Under the pieces are notes generated by a model. The model did no database searches, was not told the origin of the DNA, and saw only the letters and a program-made list of their open reading frames with translations. The translations under genes were made by a program, and so were the position numbers. Shown one piece after another: positions 17,228 to 25,082 of a stretch of 40,766 nt of DNA. Source of the stretch: Candidatus Zixiibacteriota bacterium (lineage in GTDB: Bacteria > Zixibacteria > MSB-5A5 > JAABVY01 > JAHJOQ01); assembly GCA_018820315.1 (NCBI GenBank), contig JAHJOQ010000016.1, positions 1-40,766 of the forward strand, written 5' to 3'. Position 1 is the stretch's first letter; each line of letters starts with the position of its first letter.

Positions 17228-20014
17228 GTGACAAGAAAAACATTGTTAATCGCATTACTTCTCGTCTTGACATCTGCGACGGCATCCGCAGATGATCTCT
17301 ATAAAGTCGCCGTTAACAGCCATGCAGATGCTTTGAGATTGGAAGCTGCTGGCGTCGATCCTCTGTTAAGAGTTGACGGCGGGTTTTTGGTCCTCATAAA
17401 ATCCGGTTCTGAAGCTATCATATCAAGTTCAGGGCTCGATTATGAGCGCGTTGCTGAGGGCATCACGCGCAACCGCATCGCACTTGACATTAGACTTGAT
17501 GGATCAAACATCGGGAAGTTCCCGGTCCTCTATGAAGAAGGCGGAGTTCGTCTTTTGAGAGTGGACCCCGCAGATTTGCAGGCGGAAGCGACTGAAGCTA
17601 TGGGGCTTGCTCCAATACTGACAGAAAACCTCAGGATTACCTACGATGAACCGGTTAAGCTCAGTCTGCAGCGAACTCTCGCCAGGCCGGATCTCGATTC
17701 TCTGATTAGTCTAATCAGCCAGGATTCACTTCAGTCATATGTCGAAGTCCTCGAGTCGTTTCCTCCGCGAGTGACGGGGAGCGCATCGGACTATGCGGCA
17801 CGAGACTGGTGTGTCGGCAAATTGCAGGAATTCGGGTACACGAATGTAGAGTTGGACAGCTTCACGTATAGCTCCAACGCCGTGCAGAACGTGGTGGCCT
17901 ACAAGTACGGAACGGGCCTTCTCGAACATCAAATAGTAGTGGGTGCACATCGAGATGCCGTCTCAGGCTCTCCCGGAGCTGATGACAACGGCTCCGGTAC
18001 CGCAGGTGTTCTCGAAATCGCCCGCGTCCTCAAGGATATCGAGACCGAAATGTCATTCGTATTCATACTCTTCACTGGAGAAGAACAGGGGCTGCATGGA
18101 TCGTGGCATTATGCGAACGAGGCTGCGGCTAATGGCGACAGTATTGTCCTGATGGTGAATATGGATATGATCGGATACGAGGGCAATACCAACGATGTGA
18201 CTCTATACCACAGCTCGGATGCTACCTATGCTCAGTTGTACAAGGACCTCGCCGATTCACTGTCAGGCGTGAGTCTGATCGGACATCTTAGCGGCACTTC
18301 AGCGTACTCGGATCATTATCCATTCCAGCAGAATGGCTATGATGTGGTGTTCACCATCGAGTACAATTTTTCGCCTGTATATCACACTCCCAATGACAAC
18401 TCGAGCTACCTGGATTACACGTATATGGCTCGAATAGTGAAGGGCTGCCTGGCCACAGCATATCAGGTTGATGGCTCATATATACCCGTGCCGGGCCTGA
18501 GCTTCACATATCCGGGTGGAATCCCGGAGACAGTACCTCCGGGTGCGAGCACTGCATTCGACGTCGTAGTTACAGGCTCTTCGGGCGGAGTGCCGGTTCC
18601 GGGGAGCGGTGAGTTGCATTACAAGATAAATGGCGGGCTGCTTATGACCACGCCCATGACCGATCTCGGCGGCGGCAGTTATGAGGCTACGCTTCCGCCG
18701 CTTCAGTGCGTTGATAACAAGATCGAATTCTATGTCAGCGCTCAAGAGCAGACAACCGGGCGGATCTATGATCCTTCGCCATCGAATCCAAACATGGCTG
18801 TAGTAGCCACAGATGTTCAAGTGGCATTCTGGGATGACTTCGAGCTGAATAGAGGCTGGACTGTCTCTGGTGGGCTGTGGTCTCGTGGCACACCGACAGG
18901 AGGAGGAGGGCAGTACGGCAATCCTGATCCATCCGGCGGACATAATTCATTCAATGTTTTCGGTTACAATCTTAGCGGTGATTACGAAAACGACCTGCCT
19001 GAAAGGCACCTCACTAGTCCTGCGATCGACTGCAGCGGGATGGGAGGGGTGAGCCTCAGTTTTTGGCGATGGCTTGGTGTCGAGCAGCCCTCGTATGACC
19101 ACGCGTATGTGCGCATCAGCACCAACGGCACGACATGGACTACTCTCTGGCAGAATACAGAAGAAGTCACAGATGCCAACTGGACTGAGATGTCATTTGA
19201 CATAGCGAGCATCGCCGACGGCCAGGCTACTGTTTACATCAGATTCACAATGGGCACAACAGACGGCTCCTGGCAATACTGCGGATGGAATATCGATGAT
19301 CTTGAGGTCTCTGCTTTTGTCTGCGATGATCAGCCGGATGCGGATGGCGATGGCATAGCAGATTTGGTTGATAACTGTCCGACGACGTACAATCCTGATC
19401 AGAATGACGCCGACGAAGATGGTAGCGGGGATGTTTGCGACGATTGCACCGACACGGACGGCGATGGTTACGGCGACCCCGGATATCCAGCAAACACTTG
19501 CGATCTGGACAATTGTCCTTCGGCGTACAATCCCGGGCAGGAGGATGCTGACGGTGATGCAATAGGCGATGTTTGCGACAATTGCGTTACAGTCTCCAAT
19601 CCGACTCAAGAAGACAACGATTCAGATACAATTGGTGATGCCTGCGATAACTGTATGAGCGCAGCGAACCCCGATCAGGAGGATTCTGACAGCGACACCG
19701 TTGGCGATAGCTGCGACAACTGCATTTATGTCGCAAATCCTGACCAGACTGATACGGACGGTGATGATATCGGCGATGCCTGTGAGTTTGTCTGCGGTGA
19801 CGCCGATGCCAGTGGTATTGTCGACATCGATGACGTTGTCTATCTGATAGCATATATATTCGCATCAGGGCCGGCGCCTGATCCTCTCGAATCGGCTGAC
19901 GCCGATTGCAGCGGCGGTGTCGATATCGATGATGCGGTATATATCATAGGATACATATTCTCCGGCGGTTCTGCGCCCTGCGACACTGATGGGAATGGCG
20001 ATCCAGACTGTTAG
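17228..20014 (+). CDS. Secreted M28 metallopeptidase with TSP3 repeats and dockerin-like tail
   Basis: 928 residues, GTG start with GGAGG eight bases upstream. Signal peptide 1-21. After a propeptide-like region, the M28 zinc peptidase domain spans about 160-420: His 241 in GAHRD, Asp 252 in GADDNGSG, Glu 285/286 in FTGEEQGL, VNMDMIGY, and AYSDHYPF as the last ligand. Then come a beta-sandwich region, a MAM-like jelly-roll at about 535-700 (DDFELNRGW ... CGWNIDDLEV), a run of thrombospondin type-3 calcium repeats at about 705-850 (D-x-D-x-D-G with DNCP), and a dockerin type-I-like pair of Ca loops at the end (CGDADASG ... DADCSGGVD). It probably degrades proteins outside the cell. No cohesin partner is encoded here, so the dockerin may anchor or stabilise rather than build a cellulosome. 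Confidence 0.92.
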   Translation: MTRKTLLIALLLVLTSATASADDLYKVAVNSHADALRLEAAGVDPLLRVDGGFLVLIKSGSEAIISSSGLDYERVAEGITRNRIALDIRLDGSNIGKFPVLYEEGGVRLLRVDPADLQAEATEAMGLAPILTENLRITYDEPVKLSLQRTLARPDLDSLISLISQDSLQSYVEVLESFPPRVTGSASDYAARDWCVGKLQEFGYTNVELDSFTYSSNAVQNVVAYKYGTGLLEHQIVVGAHRDAVSGSPGADDNGSGTAGVLEIARVLKDIETEMSFVFILFTGEEQGLHGSWHYANEAAANGDSIVLMVNMDMIGYEGNTNDVTLYHSSDATYAQLYKDLADSLSGVSLIGHLSGTSAYSDHYPFQQNGYDVVFTIEYNFSPVYHTPNDNSSYLDYTYMARIVKGCLATAYQVDGSYIPVPGLSFTYPGGIPETVPPGASTAFDVVVTGSSGGVPVPGSGELHYKINGGLLMTTPMTDLGGGSYEATLPPLQCVDNKIEFYVSAQEQTTGRIYDPSPSNPNMAVVATDVQVAFWDDFELNRGWTVSGGLWSRGTPTGGGGQYGNPDPSGGHNSFNVFGYNLSGDYENDLPERHLTSPAIDCSGMGGVSLSFWRWLGVEQPSYDHAYVRISTNGTTWTTLWQNTEEVTDANWTEMSFDIASIADGQATVYIRFTMGTTDGSWQYCGWNIDDLEVSAFVCDDQPDADGDGIADLVDNCPTTYNPDQNDADEDGSGDVCDDCTDTDGDGYGDPGYPANTCDLDNCPSAYNPGQEDADGDAIGDVCDNCVTVSNPTQEDNDSDTIGDACDNCMSAANPDQEDSDSDTVGDSCDNCIYVANPDQTDTDGDDIGDACEFVCGDADASGIVDIDDVVYLIAYIFASGPAPDPLESADADCSGGVDIDDAVYIIGYIFSGGSAPCDTDGNGDPDC

Positions 20015-20043
20015 ATTCTGCGGAATATCATGATATCAATAGA

Positions 20044-20071
20044 ACCGGGAGCCAGTTGATTGGCTCCCGGT
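20044..20071. terminator. Bidirectional hairpin between convergent genes
   Basis: ACCGGGAGCCA and TGGCTCCCGGT form a perfect 11-pair stem with a 6-base loop. It sits between the peptidase (+) and the single-domain response regulator (-). The U-tract is weak on the plus strand (TCTGATTT), but A-rich bases precede it, serving the minus strand. Position and stability support a shared terminator. Confidence 0.8.
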
Positions 20072-20098
20072 CTGATTTGCGGTCGTCTCACGACAGGA

Positions 20099-20473
20099 TC
20101 ACCCAATCAGTTCTTTGACCTTCTTGAGAAGAGCATCACGATCGACTGGTTTCTCAAAATAACCGGCCGGTGGATGAACCTGCTTTCTCTTCTCGATAAA
20201 TTTCTTGAACTCGGGCGACACACCGGTGATCATGATGACTGGAATTGCACTGGTTTCCGGTGTATCCTGGACATTTCGAAACATCTTGATGCCGGATTCA
20301 TTGTCCATGCTGATATCGAGCGTGATGAGATCCGGTTTTTCGGATTTGGCTTTTTCGAATCCGATTTGTCCATCCTCTGCAGAAATCGTCTCATAGTCAT
20401 TATCTGCAAAGAAGGTCTCCAGCCAGGTGCGCTGGTCTTGTTCATCTTCGACTATCAGAATTTTCTTTGCCAT
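20099..20473 (-). CDS. Single-domain response regulator
   Basis: 124 residues, a receiver and nothing else: acidic pocket KKILIVEDEQDQ, phospho-acceptor Asp in LITLDISMDNESG, Thr in IMITG and Lys in FEKPVD. It is the last gene of the six-gene minus-strand run, 78 bases after the Cys-PAS kinase. AAGGA lies upstream of its ATG. Its segment KRKQVHPPAGYFEKPV closely resembles the matching part of the receiver fused to the iron-sulfur oxidoreductase (YDRHVQPPDGYVDKPI), so the two receivers look like duplicates with a common kinase. With no output domain it must act by protein interaction or as a phosphate sink. Confidence 0.93.
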   Translation of the reverse strand: MAKKILIVEDEQDQRTWLETFFADNDYETISAEDGQIGFEKAKSEKPDLITLDISMDNESGIKMFRNVQDTPETSAIPVIMITGVSPEFKKFIEKRKQVHPPAGYFEKPVDRDALLKKVKELIG

Positions 20474-20551
20474 CGATCATATCCTTTCGCGCACATTTTC
20501 CTCATGCTGCCTTACTTCGTCAAGGTAATGCTACAATTCATATCAATGCAA

Positions 20552-21979
20552 CTACTTTTCCGGCGTGACTGGAGTTTTGGGTTGTTCGCGTGGAAGAGTC
20601 ACAACAAAGCGAGTCCCTTGGTCAGGTTCAGATTCCAGCCTTATTTTGCCGGAGTGTGATTGGACAATCTTGTTCGCAATGAATAGCCCGAGTCCTGTCC
20701 CTCCGGATCCTTTTGATGAAAAGAACAATGTGAACGCCTTCTGTCTGGTCTCTTCGTCCATGCCGATGCCATTGTCTGTTACTTCGAACACAACTTCGTC
20801 ATCAAGTCCACTCGCTTTAAATGTGATTGTGTGTGTGTCCTTCTTCTTGTCGACCCTGCATGCATCGATGGAATTATCGATCAGATTAACCAGCATAGAT
20901 CGAAGAGCCTTGGCGTCCGCTTGAAATACAGCTGCCGATGGATCAACCTGCGTATCGAAACTGATGTTGTGATCTTTGGCCTTCGCTTTCATTACATTGA
21001 AGACTTCCTGAACGACAGATTCAGCAACGATTTCTTCTAAGATCGGCTCCCTGTCCTTGGCATAGTACAGAATATCGAGCACTGTGCTCCGAATCCTATC
21101 GACGTTGCGAAGCACCATTTCCCAGCCGGTCGAAACCCGCTTCTGGTCTTCTTTCTTGAGGCCGGTATCTACCAGGTAGATGCCGCCGTCCATGCCGTTG
21201 AGAAGCCCCTTGAGATCATGCGAGATTGTACTGATTATCATTCCGACATCCGAGAGTTTCGATTGGAGCTGTCGGATCGCCGTTATATCTGTGCTCATTT
21301 CGATTACGGTCTCGATGTCTCCGTCAGCATTGTGCACAGGCGCCGTCGTTACAATCACATTCATGCGCTCGCCGTCGCGAGATGTCACAACTTCCTCGTG
21401 GGTGCGAGTCTGTCCATCTTCGAATGTGTGTCTTACAATGCAGGGCTGACATTCTGTCGCGCGCCTCTTGTACACCTCATAGCACTTCCCGCCGTAAGAA
21501 GTGCCGAAGGCTTCTCTATGGAATCGATTAGCCTCCACGATGCGAAGGTCACGATCCTGCATGGATATGAAACAGGGGACTTCCTCGAATAGCAGTCGGT
21601 ATTTCTCCTGACTCTCTTTGTGTTGTTTCTGCAGAAGCTTGATCTCTGTGACATCCGTTGACATTTCCATGACTGCTGTGATTTCTCCAGCCTCATTTCG
21701 AATCGGAGTGGTGTAGACTACAACCCAGACTTCTCTGCCGTCAAGTGTGTAGACGCGTTCCTCGCTTCGATGCCGCTGACCGTCGTGGAAAGTCCGCTCC
21801 ACCGGGCAGATTTCACACTTCTCCGGACGCTGCTTGTAGATTTGATAGCAGAACCGCCCTTCGAATGCTCCAAAATCAGTCACGAACCGTTCATTTGCAT
21901 CGATGATGTTAAGTTCCCGGTTCTGGACCGTGAGATAGCACGGCATTGAATCGAAGTAGCTTCTGTAGTCGTTCTCCAT
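20552..21979 (-). CDS. Soluble histidine kinase with two cysteine-bearing PAS domains
   Basis: 475 residues with no membrane helices. Two tandem PAS domains (about 1-115 and 125-240) share an unusual set of cysteines: a Cys in the first strand (SMPCYLTV, EVPCFISM), one in GRFCYQIYK / GGKCYEVYK, and a CxxC just after it (KCEICPVERTF, ECQPCIVRHTF). The kinase core follows: His in ISTISHDLKGLLNG, N box LVNLIDNSIDAC, G1 TDNGIGMDE, F box FTLFFSSKG, G2 GGTGLGLFIA. The cysteine layout repeated in both PAS domains suggests metal, cofactor or thiol-redox sensing (inference). It lies 18 bases after the iron-sulfur oxidoreductase gene and probably phosphorylates its fused receiver and/or the downstream regulator. 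Confidence 0.93.
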   Translation of the reverse strand: MENDYRSYFDSMPCYLTVQNRELNIIDANERFVTDFGAFEGRFCYQIYKQRPEKCEICPVERTFHDGQRHRSEERVYTLDGREVWVVVYTTPIRNEAGEITAVMEMSTDVTEIKLLQKQHKESQEKYRLLFEEVPCFISMQDRDLRIVEANRFHREAFGTSYGGKCYEVYKRRATECQPCIVRHTFEDGQTRTHEEVVTSRDGERMNVIVTTAPVHNADGDIETVIEMSTDITAIRQLQSKLSDVGMIISTISHDLKGLLNGMDGGIYLVDTGLKKEDQKRVSTGWEMVLRNVDRIRSTVLDILYYAKDREPILEEIVAESVVQEVFNVMKAKAKDHNISFDTQVDPSAAVFQADAKALRSMLVNLIDNSIDACRVDKKKDTHTITFKASGLDDEVVFEVTDNGIGMDEETRQKAFTLFFSSKGSGGTGLGLFIANKIVQSHSGKIRLESEPDQGTRFVVTLPREQPKTPVTPEK

Positions 21980-21997
21980 CGGAATATCCCTGTGGTT

Positions 21998-23761
21998 TCA
22001 CTTCTTCTTGCCGGAGACCTTCTTCTCGTGAGCAAGCTCCAGTATTCTCCTCACGCTCAAAAGCAGATGTTCTTCATTTATCGGCTTATCTACATAACCA
22101 TCCGGTGGCTGAACATGGCGGTCATAGATAAGCTTACGGAGTTCCGGCTGTCCGGTGATTATGCAGACAGGTATCGATTTCAGCTCTGGGTCATTGCGCA
22201 TTACCTCAAATACATCCGACCCCGACATGCCCGGCATCGAGAGGTCGAGCGTCATTAGGTCCGGCATTTCTCTACGAGCGATCTCGACTGCTTCATCTCC
22301 GCTGTGAGCCTGCAGCACCGTGGCGCCATTATCTTCTAATATTGCTGATGCGAAAATGACAAAATCGGGCTCATCGTCGGTGACGAGAATCTTGTATCCG
22401 GCGAGGTCACCAACCTCGGCAACTTCGGGAATCTCCGGCACAACTTCCACGACCTTCTTCTCGATCACGAGTGCATTGGCTACCAGATTGACGAGCTGTG
22501 TGACCGGCATCCCAAGCTTGTAGTGCTTGATCAGGTCGTTCAGGCCGTCGACGCAATTGTGACACGATGTGACAACGATCTCGGCTCCAGTTGCCGTGAG
22601 CTGATCAGCCTTAATCTTCGCGGACTTCAACCTGCGCGGAGTATATTCCGACATCGACATTGCACCACCGCCGCCCGTACAGCAGTAGTTTTCCGAACGG
22701 TTGGGGTACATCTCCCTGAAGTCTTCGCAGACGAGCTGAAGAAGTTCTCTGGGTTCCTCATACAGGCCGCAGCTTCGCGCATTGTTGCAGGAGTCGTGGA
22801 AGGTCACCGGTGTCTTGTTCTTGCTTTTATCTACTTTGATCCTGCCGTCTCTGATATAGCGGAGCATTGTGATGACTGAACTCTCCATTTCAAAGTTGAT
22901 GTCGACACCGCCCCAGTTCTGCCCCTCGCAGCGAGTTGATCTGTAACCATGACCGCATTCTGAAATTACGAGCTTCTTGCCTCGAAGCTCCTCGACCTTC
23001 TCATAAAGCCGTCGTGCAACAGCGCCACCGAGGTCATCATCTCCCGAAAACAGGCCGAAGTTAGTCATGTCCCAGCCTTCGCTGGGCATTGTCCAGTTCT
23101 CGCCAGCCTGATAGAAAATCAGAGCGGCATCGGAGATCGTGCGCGGATCGTATTTTGCTTCACGCGGGTTGATTGAGTAGACAACATCCACGTCTTCTCT
23201 GTCGATAGGGATGATCGCGTTCGGATCGCCGTACTCTTCTTTCATCTCATCTGAGAGCCATTCGAGTGTGTCGAGGTAGTCTTCCTTGAGAACACCCATC
23301 TGATTGCCGATCTCCCATTGGTCTTTGCTGACAACTGCTACGCCCTCCGGCATCACACCGACAGAGACCAGCAAGCCACGCGCCATGCGGTTGAAAGTAG
23401 CGTAGTCGACTCCCATCGGGCAATTGATCGAGCAACGTCTGCAGTTCGTGCACTTGCCGAAGACAGTGTCCTTGAGTTCCTCAAGTTGCTCGTCAGTGTA
23501 GAGGCTCTTGGCTTTCACCCACCAGGGCAGCACCCGTCCGGTCCAGTCGTAGTGCCTCTTGAAAAACTTCCTTATCTGGTCGGCCTTGTATGCTGGAGCA
23601 TAAGTCGGATCCCCCGGATTTGCAAGCACGTAGTGGCATGCATCGGTGCACATGCCGCAATGAACGCACGCGACAAGTGACCCGACTATCTGACGATTCA
23701 GTTTTTTGCCTAACCTGTCAATCACCATCTGAGCTTTATGTGATCTTGTTGTATTTGCCAT
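21998..23761 (-). CDS. HdrD/TmcB-like iron-sulfur oxidoreductase fused to a receiver domain
   Basis: The start is set at the ATG with GGAG six bases upstream; a frame four codons longer lacks a ribosome site. 587 residues. Two 4Fe-4S motifs of CxxCxxCxxxC type (Cys 32/35/38/42 and 104/107/110/114), a linker, then CCG-type cysteine-rich domains: the first degenerate (SECGHGYRS near 268, HDSCNNARSCG near 325), the second good (NYCCTGGGG near 360, with TSCHNC near 400). This is the layout of HdrD, DsrK, TmcB and HmcF, which pass electrons between a membrane cytochrome b and soluble carriers or thiols. Residues 456-575 are a complete receiver with Asp near 506 (LMTLDLSMPGMSG) and Lys in VDKPI. 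The preceding gene encodes the cytochrome-b-like membrane partner. The fusion implies phosphorylation could control the oxidoreductase, or its redox state could affect signalling. Confidence 0.93.
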   Translation of the reverse strand: MANTTRSHKAQMVIDRLGKKLNRQIVGSLVACVHCGMCTDACHYVLANPGDPTYAPAYKADQIRKFFKRHYDWTGRVLPWWVKAKSLYTDEQLEELKDTVFGKCTNCRRCSINCPMGVDYATFNRMARGLLVSVGVMPEGVAVVSKDQWEIGNQMGVLKEDYLDTLEWLSDEMKEEYGDPNAIIPIDREDVDVVYSINPREAKYDPRTISDAALIFYQAGENWTMPSEGWDMTNFGLFSGDDDLGGAVARRLYEKVEELRGKKLVISECGHGYRSTRCEGQNWGGVDINFEMESSVITMLRYIRDGRIKVDKSKNKTPVTFHDSCNNARSCGLYEEPRELLQLVCEDFREMYPNRSENYCCTGGGGAMSMSEYTPRRLKSAKIKADQLTATGAEIVVTSCHNCVDGLNDLIKHYKLGMPVTQLVNLVANALVIEKKVVEVVPEIPEVAEVGDLAGYKILVTDDEPDFVIFASAILEDNGATVLQAHSGDEAVEIARREMPDLMTLDLSMPGMSGSDVFEVMRNDPELKSIPVCIITGQPELRKLIYDRHVQPPDGYVDKPINEEHLLLSVRRILELAHEKKVSGKKK

Positions 23762-23806
23762 ATCTATCTCCATTCAGAGTCTGAGGTCGCTGTCATCAAG
23801 TCCGTT

Positions 23807-24481
23807 CTATTGACTGATCCTCTCGATCGGGTACACACCCCGTCGTCCCATTGTCTTGCCGAAATAATACCGAGTGAACGGATAGTACAGATAGTGCGAG
23901 ATCTTGCTGAACGGCACGTAAATCAGGAAAAACGCAGTCAGAACGAAATATGTCAGCAGAATTCCTTCACCACCGCCTGTTTTGTTAGGAACGGACAGGA
24001 AAGCAAACGCGAACCATCCAGTCAGCAGCAGAAGCGAAAAGTAATCGTCAGGTGAACTGATTGCCCGCATGTACTTGTCAGATATTCTTCTATAGATGCG
24101 AAGTACGCCGACCAGACAGGCTGCTCCTATCACAACCTGAAGAATCATGACCAGGCCGGACGATTCCAAAAGTCTGGGCGCATAGGGAATTACAAACGAA
24201 AGTCCAATTGCAGCCGTGACTCCCAGATGAAAAATCACGAACTGGATGTATAGAAAGGACTTCGTGCGAGTGCTTTCCATTGCCCAGGGCATTGCGACGT
24301 TCGCCCATGAGTAAATGAACCCCTTCCGCGAATTCGTGTCGCCTCGACCGGTCGGAGCCTGACGCTCCTTTCCGGCTTTGAACCGCAGCAGCCATGTGAG
24401 GCGAGCCGTATAAACCAGCGCCATGATGACAAGCGCGACTTCCTGCAGCGTATGTTCTGCGAAATGTAAGGTCTCAACCAT
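23807..24481 (-). CDS. NarI/DsrM/TmcC-like membrane cytochrome b subunit
   Basis: 224 residues, about five transmembrane helices (near 12-32, 75-100, 108-128, 145-163, 172-192). Histidines near helices (LHFAEHTLQ, FVIFHLGV, SKISHYLYYP) are placed like heme-b ligands in the nitrate reductase gamma/DsrM/TmcC group, and the last motif resembles the conserved FSKxxH-YP ending of that family. AAGGAG precedes the ATG. It would sit in the inner membrane and exchange electrons with the quinone pool, handing them to the adjacent HdrD-like subunit 33 bases downstream. No cytochrome c or other catalytic subunit is encoded beside it, so donor and acceptor remain open. Confidence 0.85.
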   Translation of the reverse strand: MVETLHFAEHTLQEVALVIMALVYTARLTWLLRFKAGKERQAPTGRGDTNSRKGFIYSWANVAMPWAMESTRTKSFLYIQFVIFHLGVTAAIGLSFVIPYAPRLLESSGLVMILQVVIGAACLVGVLRIYRRISDKYMRAISSPDDYFSLLLLTGWFAFAFLSVPNKTGGGEGILLTYFVLTAFFLIYVPFSKISHYLYYPFTRYYFGKTMGRRGVYPIERISQ

Positions 24482-24491
24482 TGTTTCTCCT

Positions 24492-25082
24492 TTATGCGTT
24501 GCCTGACGATGCGAGTTCTGACTGAAATGGTCTGTACTCCCTCATATCATTAAGGCATATCACAACGTCACGAATTCCTGTCTCGCCATTCAGATAGGAT
24601 GCGATTGTCTTGATAGTGATTCTGGCGCTGACATCAAGCGGAACTCCGTAGAAGCCTGCACCCATAGCAGGGAATGCGATAGCCTTGATTTTCCTATCCT
24701 CTGCCTTCTGGAGTGCGTTTTTTATTGTCTTCCTGAGTTTCTCCTCCAGATCCTCTTCCTGGAATCTCGGACCGACCGCGTGAATGATGTACGTGGCTTT
24801 CATATCACCTGCGGCAGTAACGACAGCCTCAGTGGTTTCTAGCGTACCAAGTGCTTTCAGCTCCTGCTGGACTGTCGGTCCGCCTCTCATGCTTATTGCA
24901 GTGCCGAAACCCGATCCGAGAGCCAAATCATGCTGGGCGTAGTACACAAATGACTCAATCTCGATGTCGGTTATATCGGCCTTCATCAGACGCAAGGTGC
25001 TGTTCTTCACTTGAAGCGTGTCCGACATATCTGAATCTCCTCTCAAGTCTGTCCGCTGATCAACGCTTGTTCGATTCGTCAT
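24492..25082 (-). CDS. Macrodomain protein (ADP-ribose binding or hydrolysis)
   Basis: Macrodomain over nearly the full length: LRLMKADITDIEIESFVYYA, GFGTAISMRGGPTVQQEL, YIIHAVGPR and the GAGFYGVPLDVSARI phosphate loop are all family landmarks. Such proteins bind or remove ADP-ribose or O-acetyl-ADP-ribose. The typical NAAN strand is changed to VYYAQHD, so catalytic de-ADP-ribosylation is less certain than binding. The longest start overlaps the upstream regulator stop (ATGA) with GGAG seven bases before it; an internal ATG at 25028 has a stronger AGGAG and would drop an 18-residue leader. The gene lies 10 bases before the cytochrome b gene, so it belongs to the redox operon and may link it to NAD metabolism (inference). 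Confidence 0.88.
   Translation of the reverse strand: MTNRTSVDQRTDLRGDSDMSDTLQVKNSTLRLMKADITDIEIESFVYYAQHDLALGSGFGTAISMRGGPTVQQELKALGTLETTEAVVTAAGDMKATYIIHAVGPRFQEEDLEEKLRKTIKNALQKAEDRKIKAIAFPAMGAGFYGVPLDVSARITIKTIASYLNGETGIRDVVICLNDMREYRPFQSELASSGNA

Noticed and set aside
19321-19790. Short repeated GAT/GAC-rich DNA that could be taken for a CRISPR or tandem-repeat array
   Set aside because: The periodicity is that of the thrombospondin type-3 calcium repeats in the encoded peptidase; units vary in length and sequence and there are no spacers.
20060-20659. 199-codon plus-strand frame at the end of the redox operon
   Set aside because: It runs antisense through the single-domain response regulator and into the kinase end, both of which have clear conserved motifs; its product is unrecognisable.
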